Shown here in pieces: positions 7,766-14,762 of a stretch of DNA of 64,000 nt (position 1 is the first letter of the stretch; the number at the start of each line of letters is the position of its first letter). The DNA is from an uncultured Lachnospiraceae bacterium (GTDB lineage Bacteria; Bacillota; Clostridia; Lachnospirales; Lachnospiraceae). The stretch spans positions 1 to 64,000 of the forward strand of contig CATKXE010000002.1 in the NCBI GenBank assembly GCA_949840465.1. Direction: 5' to 3'. A program made the translations under genes and the position numbers. The notes beneath the pieces were generated by a model. It was not told the DNA's origin. It saw only the letters and a list, made by a program, of their open reading frames with translations, and did no database searches.

Positions 7766-8614
7766 ATGAGTAAATCGACAAATGAAGAATTACTGGCATT
7801 GATTGAAAAGGCTGTGGCAGGAGATAAGGAATCTCTTGAAACCGTACTGCTAAGTGTGCAGGATCTGGTATTCAACCTATCGCTGCGGATGCTGGGGACA
7901 TTCCCGGACGCGGAGGATGCGTCTCAGGATATCCTGCTGAAGGTCATGACCCACCTTTCATCCTACAAAGGAGAAAGCGCTTTCTCCACCTGGGTATTCC
8001 GCATTGCGGCAAACCACCTGAAAGACTACAAAAAGCATATGTTTGCGAAGTTCCCGCTTACTTTTGAGTTTTATGCGGATGATATTAAAAACGCGGACGT
8101 CCATAACGTGCCGGATTTGACGCAGGATGTGGAAAGTTCCATCCTGGCGGAGGAACTGAAGCTGTCATGCACGAATGTCATGCTGCAGTGCCTGGACGCG
8201 GAGAGCCGTTGTATTTTCATTTTGGGCACTATGTTCAAAATCGACAGCCGGATTGCAGGGGATATTCTGGGGATCACCCCGGAGGCATACAGGCAGAGGC
8301 TGGCGAGGGTGCGGCGGAAAATGGCGGATTTCCTTTCCGAATACTGCGGTGAATACGGACAGGGAAAATGCAGATGCGCGGACAGGGTAAACTATGCGAT
8401 CCAAAGTCACAGGATCATGCCGAAAATGTTGAGTTTTACATCGGCGTCTGACTTAGGGCAGACTACGCTGGAGGTAAAGGAGGCTATGGAAGAAATTGAC
8501 GGCCTGTCCCAGGAGTTTTCTTTCTGTAAGGCGTACCAGCCGCCGGAGAGCCTGAAAAAATTTGTGGAAGATTTTCTGAACGGCGCGTCATATTCTGTAG
8601 TTGCAAATGCATAG
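7766..8614 (+). CDS. ECF-type RNA polymerase sigma factor with cysteine-containing tail
   Basis: The 282-residue protein has sigma region 2 at about 30-92 (LVFNLSLRMLG, DAEDASQDILLKV, FSTWVFRIAANH) and region 4 at about 130-190 (ILGITPEAYRQRLARVRRKM). It would direct RNA polymerase to a small regulon. It is longer than a minimal ECF factor (~180-200 aa): residues ~195-282 form an extension that begins CGEYGQGKCRC, with cysteines spaced as if to bind metal or sense redox state. The start has GAGGAG upstream. No anti-sigma factor is adjacent. The DUF2461 gene follows after 15 bases, so the two are probably co-transcribed. Confidence 0.85.
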   Translation: MSKSTNEELLALIEKAVAGDKESLETVLLSVQDLVFNLSLRMLGTFPDAEDASQDILLKVMTHLSSYKGESAFSTWVFRIAANHLKDYKKHMFAKFPLTFEFYADDIKNADVHNVPDLTQDVESSILAEELKLSCTNVMLQCLDAESRCIFILGTMFKIDSRIAGDILGITPEAYRQRLARVRRKMADFLSEYCGEYGQGKCRCADRVNYAIQSHRIMPKMLSFTSASDLGQTTLEVKEAMEEIDGLSQEFSFCKAYQPPESLKKFVEDFLNGASYSVVANA

Positions 8615-8629
8615 GGAGGCAGGGGAAAA

Positions 8630-9316
8630 ATGAACATACAGTTGATTTTAAATTATCTTACAGATTTGAGCCGGTGGAATAACCGGGAATGGTATCACGC
8701 GCATAAGGCGGAATATAAGGAAGCCAACGCACAGTTTGAATCACTGATTCAGGAGATGATTCTCAGGATTGGGGAGTTTGACGGCAGCGTCCTCCATAAT
8801 CAGCCCAAAGACCTGACCTTTAAGCTGGTCAGGGACACCCGGTTTAGCCACGATAAATCGCCTTATAATCCGGCGTTCCGTGCCCATATTTCTTCCAAAG
8901 GGAAACTGCCTGTTCCCGTGGGGTATTACCTGATGATTAAGCCAGGAGGGCAGTCTTTTTTGGGCGGCGGGCTGTTTGCGGATATGTTTAAAGATGCCAC
9001 GGCGATGGTACGGGACTATATTGCAGCCAACGGCAGGGAATGGGAAGAGATTCTTGATAATCCTGATTTTCAAAAATATTTCACCGTGAAAGGAACCGCG
9101 CTTAAGAGAGTTCCTGCGGGGTATGACAAGGAACATCCGCAGGCGGAGTTTCTGAAATTTAAGAGCTGGTATCTGGAATATCCGGTGGCAGACGCAGCAT
9201 TTGCAGACGGGGACGCATTTCTTAACCATGCAGTTACAATCTTTCAGATTATGAAACCATTCAATGATTATCTGAACCGGGCGCTTGCAGATTTCAAGAT
9301 GCCGGAGAGAAAATAA
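8630..9316 (+). CDS. DUF2461 family protein
   Basis: The 228-residue protein matches the DUF2461 (TIGR02453) family in length and pattern: an N-terminal W.(N/R)NREWYHAHK segment, KDLTFKLVRDTRFSHDKSPY, then PVGYYLMIKPGG and the GGGLF motif. The family's function is not established; it is soluble and widespread. The start at 8630 follows a GGGAGGCAGGGG site, 15 bases after the sigma factor stop, so it is likely translated from the same mRNA. A bidirectional terminator follows at 9338-9382. Confidence 0.85.
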   Translation: MNIQLILNYLTDLSRWNNREWYHAHKAEYKEANAQFESLIQEMILRIGEFDGSVLHNQPKDLTFKLVRDTRFSHDKSPYNPAFRAHISSKGKLPVPVGYYLMIKPGGQSFLGGGLFADMFKDATAMVRDYIAANGREWEEILDNPDFQKYFTVKGTALKRVPAGYDKEHPQAEFLKFKSWYLEYPVADAAFADGDAFLNHAVTIFQIMKPFNDYLNRALADFKMPERK

Positions 9317-9337
9317 AAGGTTCCGTCAGACGCCGGC

Positions 9338-9382
9338 AAAAAAAGCAAAGGCTTTCATTTATACGGAAAGCCTTTGCTTTTT
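9338..9382. terminator. Bidirectional terminator between convergent genes
   Basis: AAAGCAAAGGCTTTC pairs with GAAAGCCTTTGCTTT, flanked by an A run on the left and a T run on the right, so it can end both the DUF2461 transcript and the converging GPH symporter transcript. Confidence 0.85.
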
Positions 9383-9415
9383 GCTGGAATTTGGCCTCGG
9401 GAAACGTTTGTCCCC

Positions 9416-10777
9416 CTACTGTTTTTCAACCTCTCCTCTTCTTTCCACCAGTTCTTTGCGGATGCCAGGCAATTTTTTCTCCAAATCAAATAAGTAGCTG
9501 AACACGATCAAAACGATACACACCACAACAGGGACATATTTAAAGAAGCTGTCGATTCCGGCGATGGTTGAGGCGCTCTGTACTTCCTTTAATCCGTCAT
9601 AACCTACGGCTGTCAGGAAGAAGCCTAACAGGGATGTCAGAACGCCCTGGCCGATCTTGATGCCTACGGAGTTGGAGGAGAAGAGCACGCTCTGTACACG
9701 GGTGCCGGTCTTCCACTCGCCGTAGTCAATACAGTCTCCGATCATGGCTCCGTTCAGCCCCATCGGAAGCCCCATTCCAAAGCCGCGGAGAAGGCCGGTT
9801 CCTAAAAGCCATGTGACATTGTCAGAGGGACCCACAATAAACGCGATCTGGGCAACCAGCATCAGTACGCTTCCGAATACGACCAGTTTTTGTTTGGATA
9901 CCTTTGGCAAAATGGAAGGGGTGATCATCATCAGTACGACGCCGGGGAGGTTGCTTACAGCAACATAGGCGCCCATCAGTCCCAGATTGCCCACGACGGT
10001 ATTCAAATAATAAACGGACACAGAGAGGTTAAATACCAGCATAATGTTATTGCAGATATTTGCGATCAATGTATAAACCCAGTATTTATTTTTTACGGCG
10101 GCCTTGATGCCCACGATGATATTTTCAGGCGGGGCGGTATTTTCCACACGTTCTTTGACAAAGAAAACATTCAGGTAAAGGAATATGATTCCAAGCGCGC
10201 CGAAAACAAGGATAGATTTTACCCATGCAGACTGCAGGTCCTGCCCGCCGAAGAAATTGACCATCGGCATGATCGTGCTGGCAAGGATGGTCTGCATGGC
10301 GGCTGCCACAAGCATGGAGTACACCAGCATCTGGGAGCGGGCCACGGAATCGTCCGTCGCATAGGACGGCAGGGACGCGAATGCCATACATACATAGGTA
10401 TAAAGAATCGTATTAAACAGGTTATAGGTCACAAAAATAAATGCAACCTGCAGGGCAAGGATTGTTTTGGGAACAAGGAAAACCAGAGTTACGCTTGCAA
10501 CCATCGGGACGGTCCATCTCATCAGGACAGGGATGCAATGTCCATACTTGCTTTTGTGTGTGTCGATAAGCTGGCCGGCAATCAGATCCGAAAAACCGTC
10601 GAAGAATTTGGAAACCAGTACGATCAGGCCGACGGTTGCCGCATTGATGCCTATGACGTCCGTGTAAAACAGCAGGACATAGGAACTGAACAGAGTATAC
10701 AGTGCGTTGAGGCCGACTTGCCCGGAGCCATAGACCAGCTTTTCAAACAGGTTAGGCGTTGCGTTTTTTTGAAACAT
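9416..10777 (-). CDS. GPH-family (MelB-like) glycoside:cation symporter
   Basis: This 453-residue protein with about twelve membrane helices belongs to the glycoside-pentoside-hexuronide:cation symporter family. GPH features include the N-terminal LVYGSGQVGLNALYTL, the D-rich FFDGFSDLIAGQLIDTHKSKYG loop between helices 2 and 3, and GMGLPMGLNGAMIGDCIDYGEWKTG in the C-terminal half. It would import an oligosaccharide or glycoside, most simply a beta-galactoside given the GH42 gene in the facing operon. The start chosen, 10777, has AAGGAG seven bases upstream; the in-frame start at 10795 lacks one. It is divergent from the LacI gene, with its own promoter at 10841-10869 and an operator-like palindrome at 10801-10821. 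Confidence 0.88.
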   Translation of the reverse strand: MFQKNATPNLFEKLVYGSGQVGLNALYTLFSSYVLLFYTDVIGINAATVGLIVLVSKFFDGFSDLIAGQLIDTHKSKYGHCIPVLMRWTVPMVASVTLVFLVPKTILALQVAFIFVTYNLFNTILYTYVCMAFASLPSYATDDSVARSQMLVYSMLVAAAMQTILASTIMPMVNFFGGQDLQSAWVKSILVFGALGIIFLYLNVFFVKERVENTAPPENIIVGIKAAVKNKYWVYTLIANICNNIMLVFNLSVSVYYLNTVVGNLGLMGAYVAVSNLPGVVLMMITPSILPKVSKQKLVVFGSVLMLVAQIAFIVGPSDNVTWLLGTGLLRGFGMGLPMGLNGAMIGDCIDYGEWKTGTRVQSVLFSSNSVGIKIGQGVLTSLLGFFLTAVGYDGLKEVQSASTIAGIDSFFKYVPVVVCIVLIVFSYLFDLEKKLPGIRKELVERRGEVEKQ

Positions 10778-10800
10778 ATTTTTTCTCCTTTGCATTTATT

Positions 10801-10821
10801 CTCTGTTTAAAGTAAACAGAG
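10801..10821. promoter_or_regulatory. Operator-like palindrome downstream of the symporter promoter
   Basis: CTCTGTTTA (10801-10809) and TAAACAGAG (10813-10821) form a perfect inverted repeat with a three-base centre. It lies just after the predicted transcription start of the symporter gene, where a bound LacI-family repressor would block transcription. Binding by the adjacent LacI protein is inferred. Confidence 0.6.
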
Positions 10822-10840
10822 TTGACTGAAATTTAAGTTG

Positions 10841-10869
10841 ATAATAAAACTAATTACTAAAATAGTCAA
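10841..10869 (-). promoter_or_regulatory. Sigma-A promoter of the GPH symporter
   Basis: On the minus strand TTGACT (10869-10864), a 17-base spacer, then TATTAT (10846-10841). An additional perfect inverted repeat, AGTTGACT (10820-10827) and AGTCAACT (10864-10871), brackets the promoter; its right arm contains the -35. Confidence 0.75.
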
Positions 10870-10961
10870 CTAATTTATTATAAAAAAATAAACTTTGTTA
10901 AAAATATTCAAAGTGAAAGAGGGATTTTTGTGCAAAACACACTATGCGCTGCGGAAAAATC

Positions 10962-10990
10962 TTGACCGGAGAAAGAAAATTCATTAAAAT
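10962..10990 (+). promoter_or_regulatory. Sigma-A promoter of the LacI gene
   Basis: TTGACC (10962-10967), a 17-base spacer and TAAAAT (10985-10990), 37 bases upstream of the start codon. Confidence 0.65.
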
Positions 10991-11027
10991 TAGAGAGAAA
11001 AGATTTGGTTAAAAGAGGAGGTCTTGC

Positions 11028-12014
11028 ATGGCAACGATTAAAGATATTGCGGATGAAGTCGGCATTTCAAAAGCGGCGGTGTCACGTATTCTGAACCATA
11101 AAGGTTCCTTCAGCCCGGAGACCATTGCCAAAGTGGAACGGGCTGCACGAAAACTGCATTATACGCCTGCGTCTGTCCTGCAGCAGGAGGCGGCGGAATC
11201 CTCCCGTTTGCTTGCCGCCATTTTTCCCCCTGCGGAATTCCCGTATTATGGCTATCTCTGCTCGCTGCTGGAGAGGGAGGCTTATAATTACGGGTATCAC
11301 CTGATGCTCTGCGGCTCGCTCTTTGACCGGGAAAAAGAAGAAAGCTGTTTCCGGAATCTGCGCGAAAAAAGGATATGCGGGGTGTTTCTCGGCAGCTATA
11401 CCTATGATGTGACCATGCTGAGCGAACAGGATTTCCCGGTTGTGACCATGGGTTACAAAATGTCCGATACAATTCCGGCGGTGCGGACGGATAATTTTTC
11501 TGTAGGGAGGATTGCGGGAAAACATCTTTTGAGCAAAGGATGCAAAAAGATGCTTTATATTACCGGCTATCCCGGCGGCTTAGAGGAGGATCTGCGTTAT
11601 CAGGGATTTGCAGAGGAAATAATCCCCCGGGGCTGTGATCTTTGGACCTATGAGGTCAATATGGATATGCAGATTCTAAACGATTACTCGGATGTGATTC
11701 TGCAGATGATCCTGGAACACCCGGAGGCGGACGGCGTTTTTGCGGAGACCGATTCGCTTGCAATGAATTGCATCCAGATATACAGCGGGCTGGGATACCG
11801 GATACCGGACGACATCAAGATCATTACCTATGGAAACCTCCAGTTCTCTTTTTTCTCCAATCCGAAGCTGACGCTTGTGCAGGAGAATACAAAGGAAATT
11901 GCAAGAAGGGCGGTAGGCCTGATGATTCATCTGATCGAAGGCGGGAAAGCCGCTCCTGAGTCATGTAAAGAGATTATTGTACCGGTTTCGCTGAACGAGC
12001 GTAAAACAACCTGA
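11028..12014 (+). CDS. LacI-family transcriptional regulator
   Basis: The 328-residue repressor-type protein starts with a classical LacI helix-turn-helix (TIKDIADEVGISKAAVSRILN, residues 3-23) and hinge, followed by a periplasmic-binding-protein-like sugar domain. The start has AGGAGGT seven bases upstream and its own promoter. It is divergent from the GPH symporter and upstream of the Nif3/SGNH/GH42 genes, so it probably controls this beta-galactoside locus in response to the sugar. The segment ICGVFLGSY to PAVRTDNFSVGRIAGKHLL is typical of the effector domain. The inducer is not evident. Confidence 0.88.
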   Translation: MATIKDIADEVGISKAAVSRILNHKGSFSPETIAKVERAARKLHYTPASVLQQEAAESSRLLAAIFPPAEFPYYGYLCSLLEREAYNYGYHLMLCGSLFDREKEESCFRNLREKRICGVFLGSYTYDVTMLSEQDFPVVTMGYKMSDTIPAVRTDNFSVGRIAGKHLLSKGCKKMLYITGYPGGLEEDLRYQGFAEEIIPRGCDLWTYEVNMDMQILNDYSDVILQMILEHPEADGVFAETDSLAMNCIQIYSGLGYRIPDDIKIITYGNLQFSFFSNPKLTLVQENTKEIARRAVGLMIHLIEGGKAAPESCKEIIVPVSLNERKTT

Positions 12015-12042
12015 GGGTATGTCCTCCGGCGTGGCTGTGGTG

Positions 12043-12080
12043 ATTTTTACTAAAATTTGAAGGGGGATTTTGGTAAAAAT
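12043..12080. repeat. 14-bp inverted repeat between lacI and the Nif3 gene
   Basis: ATTTTTACTAAAAT (12043-12056) and ATTTTGGTAAAAAT (12067-12080) pair over 14 positions with one T-G wobble, around a 10-base centre. There is no T tract after it, so it may be an operator rather than a terminator. It lies 32 bases upstream of the promoter at 12112. Confidence 0.55.
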
Positions 12081-12111
12081 GTGAAAACATAGGAACGTAG
12101 GAATAAAAATG

Positions 12112-12141
12112 TTGACTTGATGTGATAAATAGGTTTACCAT
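12112..12141 (+). promoter_or_regulatory. Probable promoter of the Nif3/SGNH operon
   Basis: TTGACT (12112-12117) and TACCAT (12136-12141) with an 18-base spacer; the -10 is weak. It lies 38 bases upstream of the Nif3 gene start, behind the inverted repeat at 12043-12080. Confidence 0.45.
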
Positions 12142-12179
12142 AGACTCAAACAATCACGAATGAAACGGAGGAAATCATC

Positions 12180-13028
12180 ATGGCTGAGGTTATGGCTATA
12201 AAGGAAAAGGGAATGCTAAAAATTCAGGATATAATCGATAAAATCCTGATGGATATGTGCGGCGGCGCCAAATTTGAGCAGACCTGTGATATCATTGCAG
12301 CAGGAAATCCTGAAAATCAGGCGACAGGTATTGTGACTACTTTTATGGCGACATTTGACGTGATTCAGGAGGCTGTCCGGCTGGGAGCGAATTTTATTAT
12401 TACACATGAACCTACGTGGTTTACCGGAAACGACGCCACTGACTGGTGCCAGGGGGACAGCGTATATCTGGCAAAGCGTAAATATCTGGAGGAGCATGGG
12501 ATTACTGTATGGCGCCTGCATGACCACATGCACATGGGTTCTGATACGGACTACATCTATAAGGGACTGCTGGATGAATTGGACTGGCATCAGTTCCTTC
12601 AGCCCGACGAGGAATGCCCATGGGTTTATGAAATCCCGGAGACGACAGTGGCAGGGCTGGCAGAATTTTTTAAGAAAAAGTTGGATATGAAAACCATACA
12701 GATCATTGGCGACCCTGAAATGAAAGTAAAGCGTGCGGGCATCCTTGTAGGAGGGGGCAGCCTTGGTCTTGGCGTGGAGCAGATGCCGATGCAGGTCATG
12801 GAGCGTAATCATCTTGACTTGCTGATCGTGGGGGATATCACGGAATGGACCGTCTGCGCCTACATCAATGACGCCAGCCAGATGGGTATGAACCGTGCCA
12901 TGCTGACTCTGGGGCATGAGCGAAGTGAGGAGGCAGGCATGAAATATCTGGCTCCCTGGCTGTCAGAACGTTTCCCGGAAATCCCGGTTGCTTTTGTAGA
13001 CGCAAAAGAGCCGTTTCAATACCTGTGA
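12180..13028 (+). CDS. Nif3-like dinuclear metal-binding protein (YbgI/DUF34 family)
   Basis: The 282-residue protein fits the Nif3/YbgI family: the metal-site motif FIITHEPTWFTG, the RLHDHMHMGS segment, and a C-terminal GHERSEEAGMKYL. These proteins form toroid assemblies with two metal ions. Their reaction is unsettled; cyclohydrolase-like and other hydrolase roles have been proposed. An unusual feature is its place in a sugar operon rather than next to rpoD/trmK genes as in many Firmicutes. It may act on a metabolite of the pathway, which is inference. The start has CGGAGG nine bases upstream; the SGNH esterase gene follows 19 bases later. Confidence 0.8.
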   Translation: MAEVMAIKEKGMLKIQDIIDKILMDMCGGAKFEQTCDIIAAGNPENQATGIVTTFMATFDVIQEAVRLGANFIITHEPTWFTGNDATDWCQGDSVYLAKRKYLEEHGITVWRLHDHMHMGSDTDYIYKGLLDELDWHQFLQPDEECPWVYEIPETTVAGLAEFFKKKLDMKTIQIIGDPEMKVKRAGILVGGGSLGLGVEQMPMQVMERNHLDLLIVGDITEWTVCAYINDASQMGMNRAMLTLGHERSEEAGMKYLAPWLSERFPEIPVAFVDAKEPFQYL

Positions 13029-13047
13029 TGTACGGAGGATATAGAAG

Positions 13048-14247
13048 ATGAAGTGGGCCAGTGCATTTAGCTATCTGCCGATCAATTATGCGGTTCCGTT
13101 GGCAGAGATAAAAGACCGGACGCAGCGGGTCATTTTTCACAATAATCTGAATGGGAATAAAATACGCCTGCGTTTATCCAACAAATATTCCCAAAAGCCG
13201 CTGACGCTTACAAGTGTTACCGTGGGTATTGTCAGGGCGGGGCGGGTGCAGGATGCTGTATCAGTATGCCGGAACAACAATACGGCCATAAACCTGGCGG
13301 CAGGGGAAGAGTGCTGGAGTGATGAGCTGGCATATCCGGTTACGGCAGGCGAAAATATAGCGGTTTCTGTTTATATAGAGGAACGGCAGGAGATCGGGAG
13401 CGTCTGTATTTTCTGGGCAGCAAACGGCGCGGCTGTCAGCGTCAGTGAGAATGGTAATTATACGTCGGGAGAAGCGTTTGAGGGACGCCCGATGGAGGAG
13501 GTCTATCAGATCGTCAGGGAGGATACCAATAAAGGAACTGTATTCTATGGGTTTACCGGCATTCAGGTGCTGACGGATGACCGCGTAAAAACAGTGGCCG
13601 CATTTGGGGACTCGATTACCCATATGTCCTATATGACGAATGCGCTTTGCGGGCGCCTTTATTCGGCTTATCCCGGACAGGCGGTATTGCTGAACAGAGG
13701 GATCGGGGGCAACCGGATCCTCCACGATGCGACCAGCGTTGACTTTATTCCCGGCGGAGGGAGCTGCTTTGGCGAGGCAGGGGTAAAGCGGTTTGAAAGA
13801 GATGTCTTTGGGGAAGAGCAGGCGGACGTCGTATTGGTGCTGGAAGGAATCAATGATATTATGCATCCGCTCCAGCTCGGGCACCCGGACGAACAGATAA
13901 CATCGGATGAGCTGGTGGAAGGATATAAACAGTATATTGAGATTGCACACAGGCATCACGCGGTTATCTTTGGTGCGACGATTACGCCGTGCGGCAATGA
14001 GGAATACCCGGAGGGCTGGCTTCCTGTATTTGAAGAAATCCGTCTGAAAACCAATGATTGGATTCGGGATGGAATGGGATACGACGGATATTTTGATTAT
14101 GATGCGGCGGTTCGGGACGCGGCCCGCCCCGGATATATGAAAGAAGAGTACCACACAGGCGATGGGCTGCATCCCAATGCCGCAGGGGGCGCGGCCATGG
14201 CGGAACAGGTGGATCTGGAAAAAATCATGGGTGGAATGAAGATTTAG
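13048..14247 (+). CDS. SGNH/GDSL hydrolase (probable carbohydrate esterase)
   Basis: The 399-residue protein has an N-terminal beta-rich domain (about 1-175) and an SGNH esterase domain. Block I is FGDSITH with nucleophile S189; block II is GIGGNRIL; block III is EGINDIM; block V is GDGLHPN with D372 and H375. No signal peptide is seen, so it probably acts in the cytoplasm, for example removing acetyl groups from imported oligosaccharides. It sits between the Nif3-like gene and GH42 in the LacI-linked locus. The ribosome site is CGGAGG, 12 bases ahead of ATG 13048. Rhamnogalacturonan- or xylan-type acetylesterases share this layout, but the substrate is not determinable here. Confidence 0.82.
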   Translation: MKWASAFSYLPINYAVPLAEIKDRTQRVIFHNNLNGNKIRLRLSNKYSQKPLTLTSVTVGIVRAGRVQDAVSVCRNNNTAINLAAGEECWSDELAYPVTAGENIAVSVYIEERQEIGSVCIFWAANGAAVSVSENGNYTSGEAFEGRPMEEVYQIVREDTNKGTVFYGFTGIQVLTDDRVKTVAAFGDSITHMSYMTNALCGRLYSAYPGQAVLLNRGIGGNRILHDATSVDFIPGGGSCFGEAGVKRFERDVFGEEQADVVLVLEGINDIMHPLQLGHPDEQITSDELVEGYKQYIEIAHRHHAVIFGATITPCGNEEYPEGWLPVFEEIRLKTNDWIRDGMGYDGYFDYDAAVRDAARPGYMKEEYHTGDGLHPNAAGGAAMAEQVDLEKIMGGMKI

Positions 14248-14347
14248 GAGCCTGTGGGCTAAAGACTGTCAACTCCGGAATCCCACCTGCGCGGTTAGAT
14301 GCCCAAAAGGCACAAAGAGATTGAAATTATGCCTGATTATGAGAGTC

Positions 14348-14377
14348 AAATGCCCCGCGGCTTGATGCGGGGCATTT
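14348..14377. repeat. GC-rich palindromic repeat (REP-like)
   Basis: AAATGCCCCGC (14348-14358) and GCGGGGCATTT (14367-14377) are perfect inverted repeats around GGCTTGAT. The reverse complement closely resembles 33868-33902. No T tract follows, so terminator function is uncertain, although it comes 100 bases after the SGNH gene stop. Confidence 0.65.
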
Positions 14378-14762
14378 GGTCTACACTCATTTCTGCAGCA
14401 TTTTCTTCAAGCCCTTCTTTAACCTCACGGAAACAGTGTAGAGGCGCACAGAATAAAAAACATGCGCCTTTTTTGTTGTTGCAGTTTTAGCCCCTTCCCG
14501 TAATATGTTATAAATTACCAGGCCGCAATCTTAATTTTATGCAATTCATATTTTGGAAAGGAAGGTATCTGCCGATACATTTATAGATGTAACTGGCGGA
14601 TGAACGGAAAGGGGTAAGTCAGAGAACTGCAGGAAACTATCCTGCGTAATCTGCGCAAGTCGTTTTCCTGTAATTCCTTAGGTACGGCATGGAAGCAACC
14701 TGCACGCCGTTTTTGCAGGCGCAGACTTCCAGACATATTAGTCAGAAAAGGAGAACTCGCCT
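14378..14762 (+). other. Long leader region of the GH42 gene, no gene seen
   Basis: No convincing coding frame. The region has several short stem-loops: GCAGGA...TCCTGC around 14630, and ACGGC...GCCGT followed by TTTT near 14680-14710, which is terminator-like. A TTCCTTAG end at about 14684 recalls the CAGGAACTGT/TTCCTTA repeat family found elsewhere in the window. The last 20 bases hold the AAGGAG ribosome site of the GH42 gene. A cis-regulatory leader is possible but unproven. Confidence 0.35.

Noticed and set aside
9890..10810. Long plus-strand frame (306 aa) opposite the GPH symporter
   Set aside because: It mirrors the symporter coding sequence, has histidine/glutamine-rich low-quality composition and no ribosome site.
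14560..14762. Possible known riboswitch upstream of GH42
   Set aside because: Several small stems but no conserved core of a class I can recognise; kept only as an unexplained leader.
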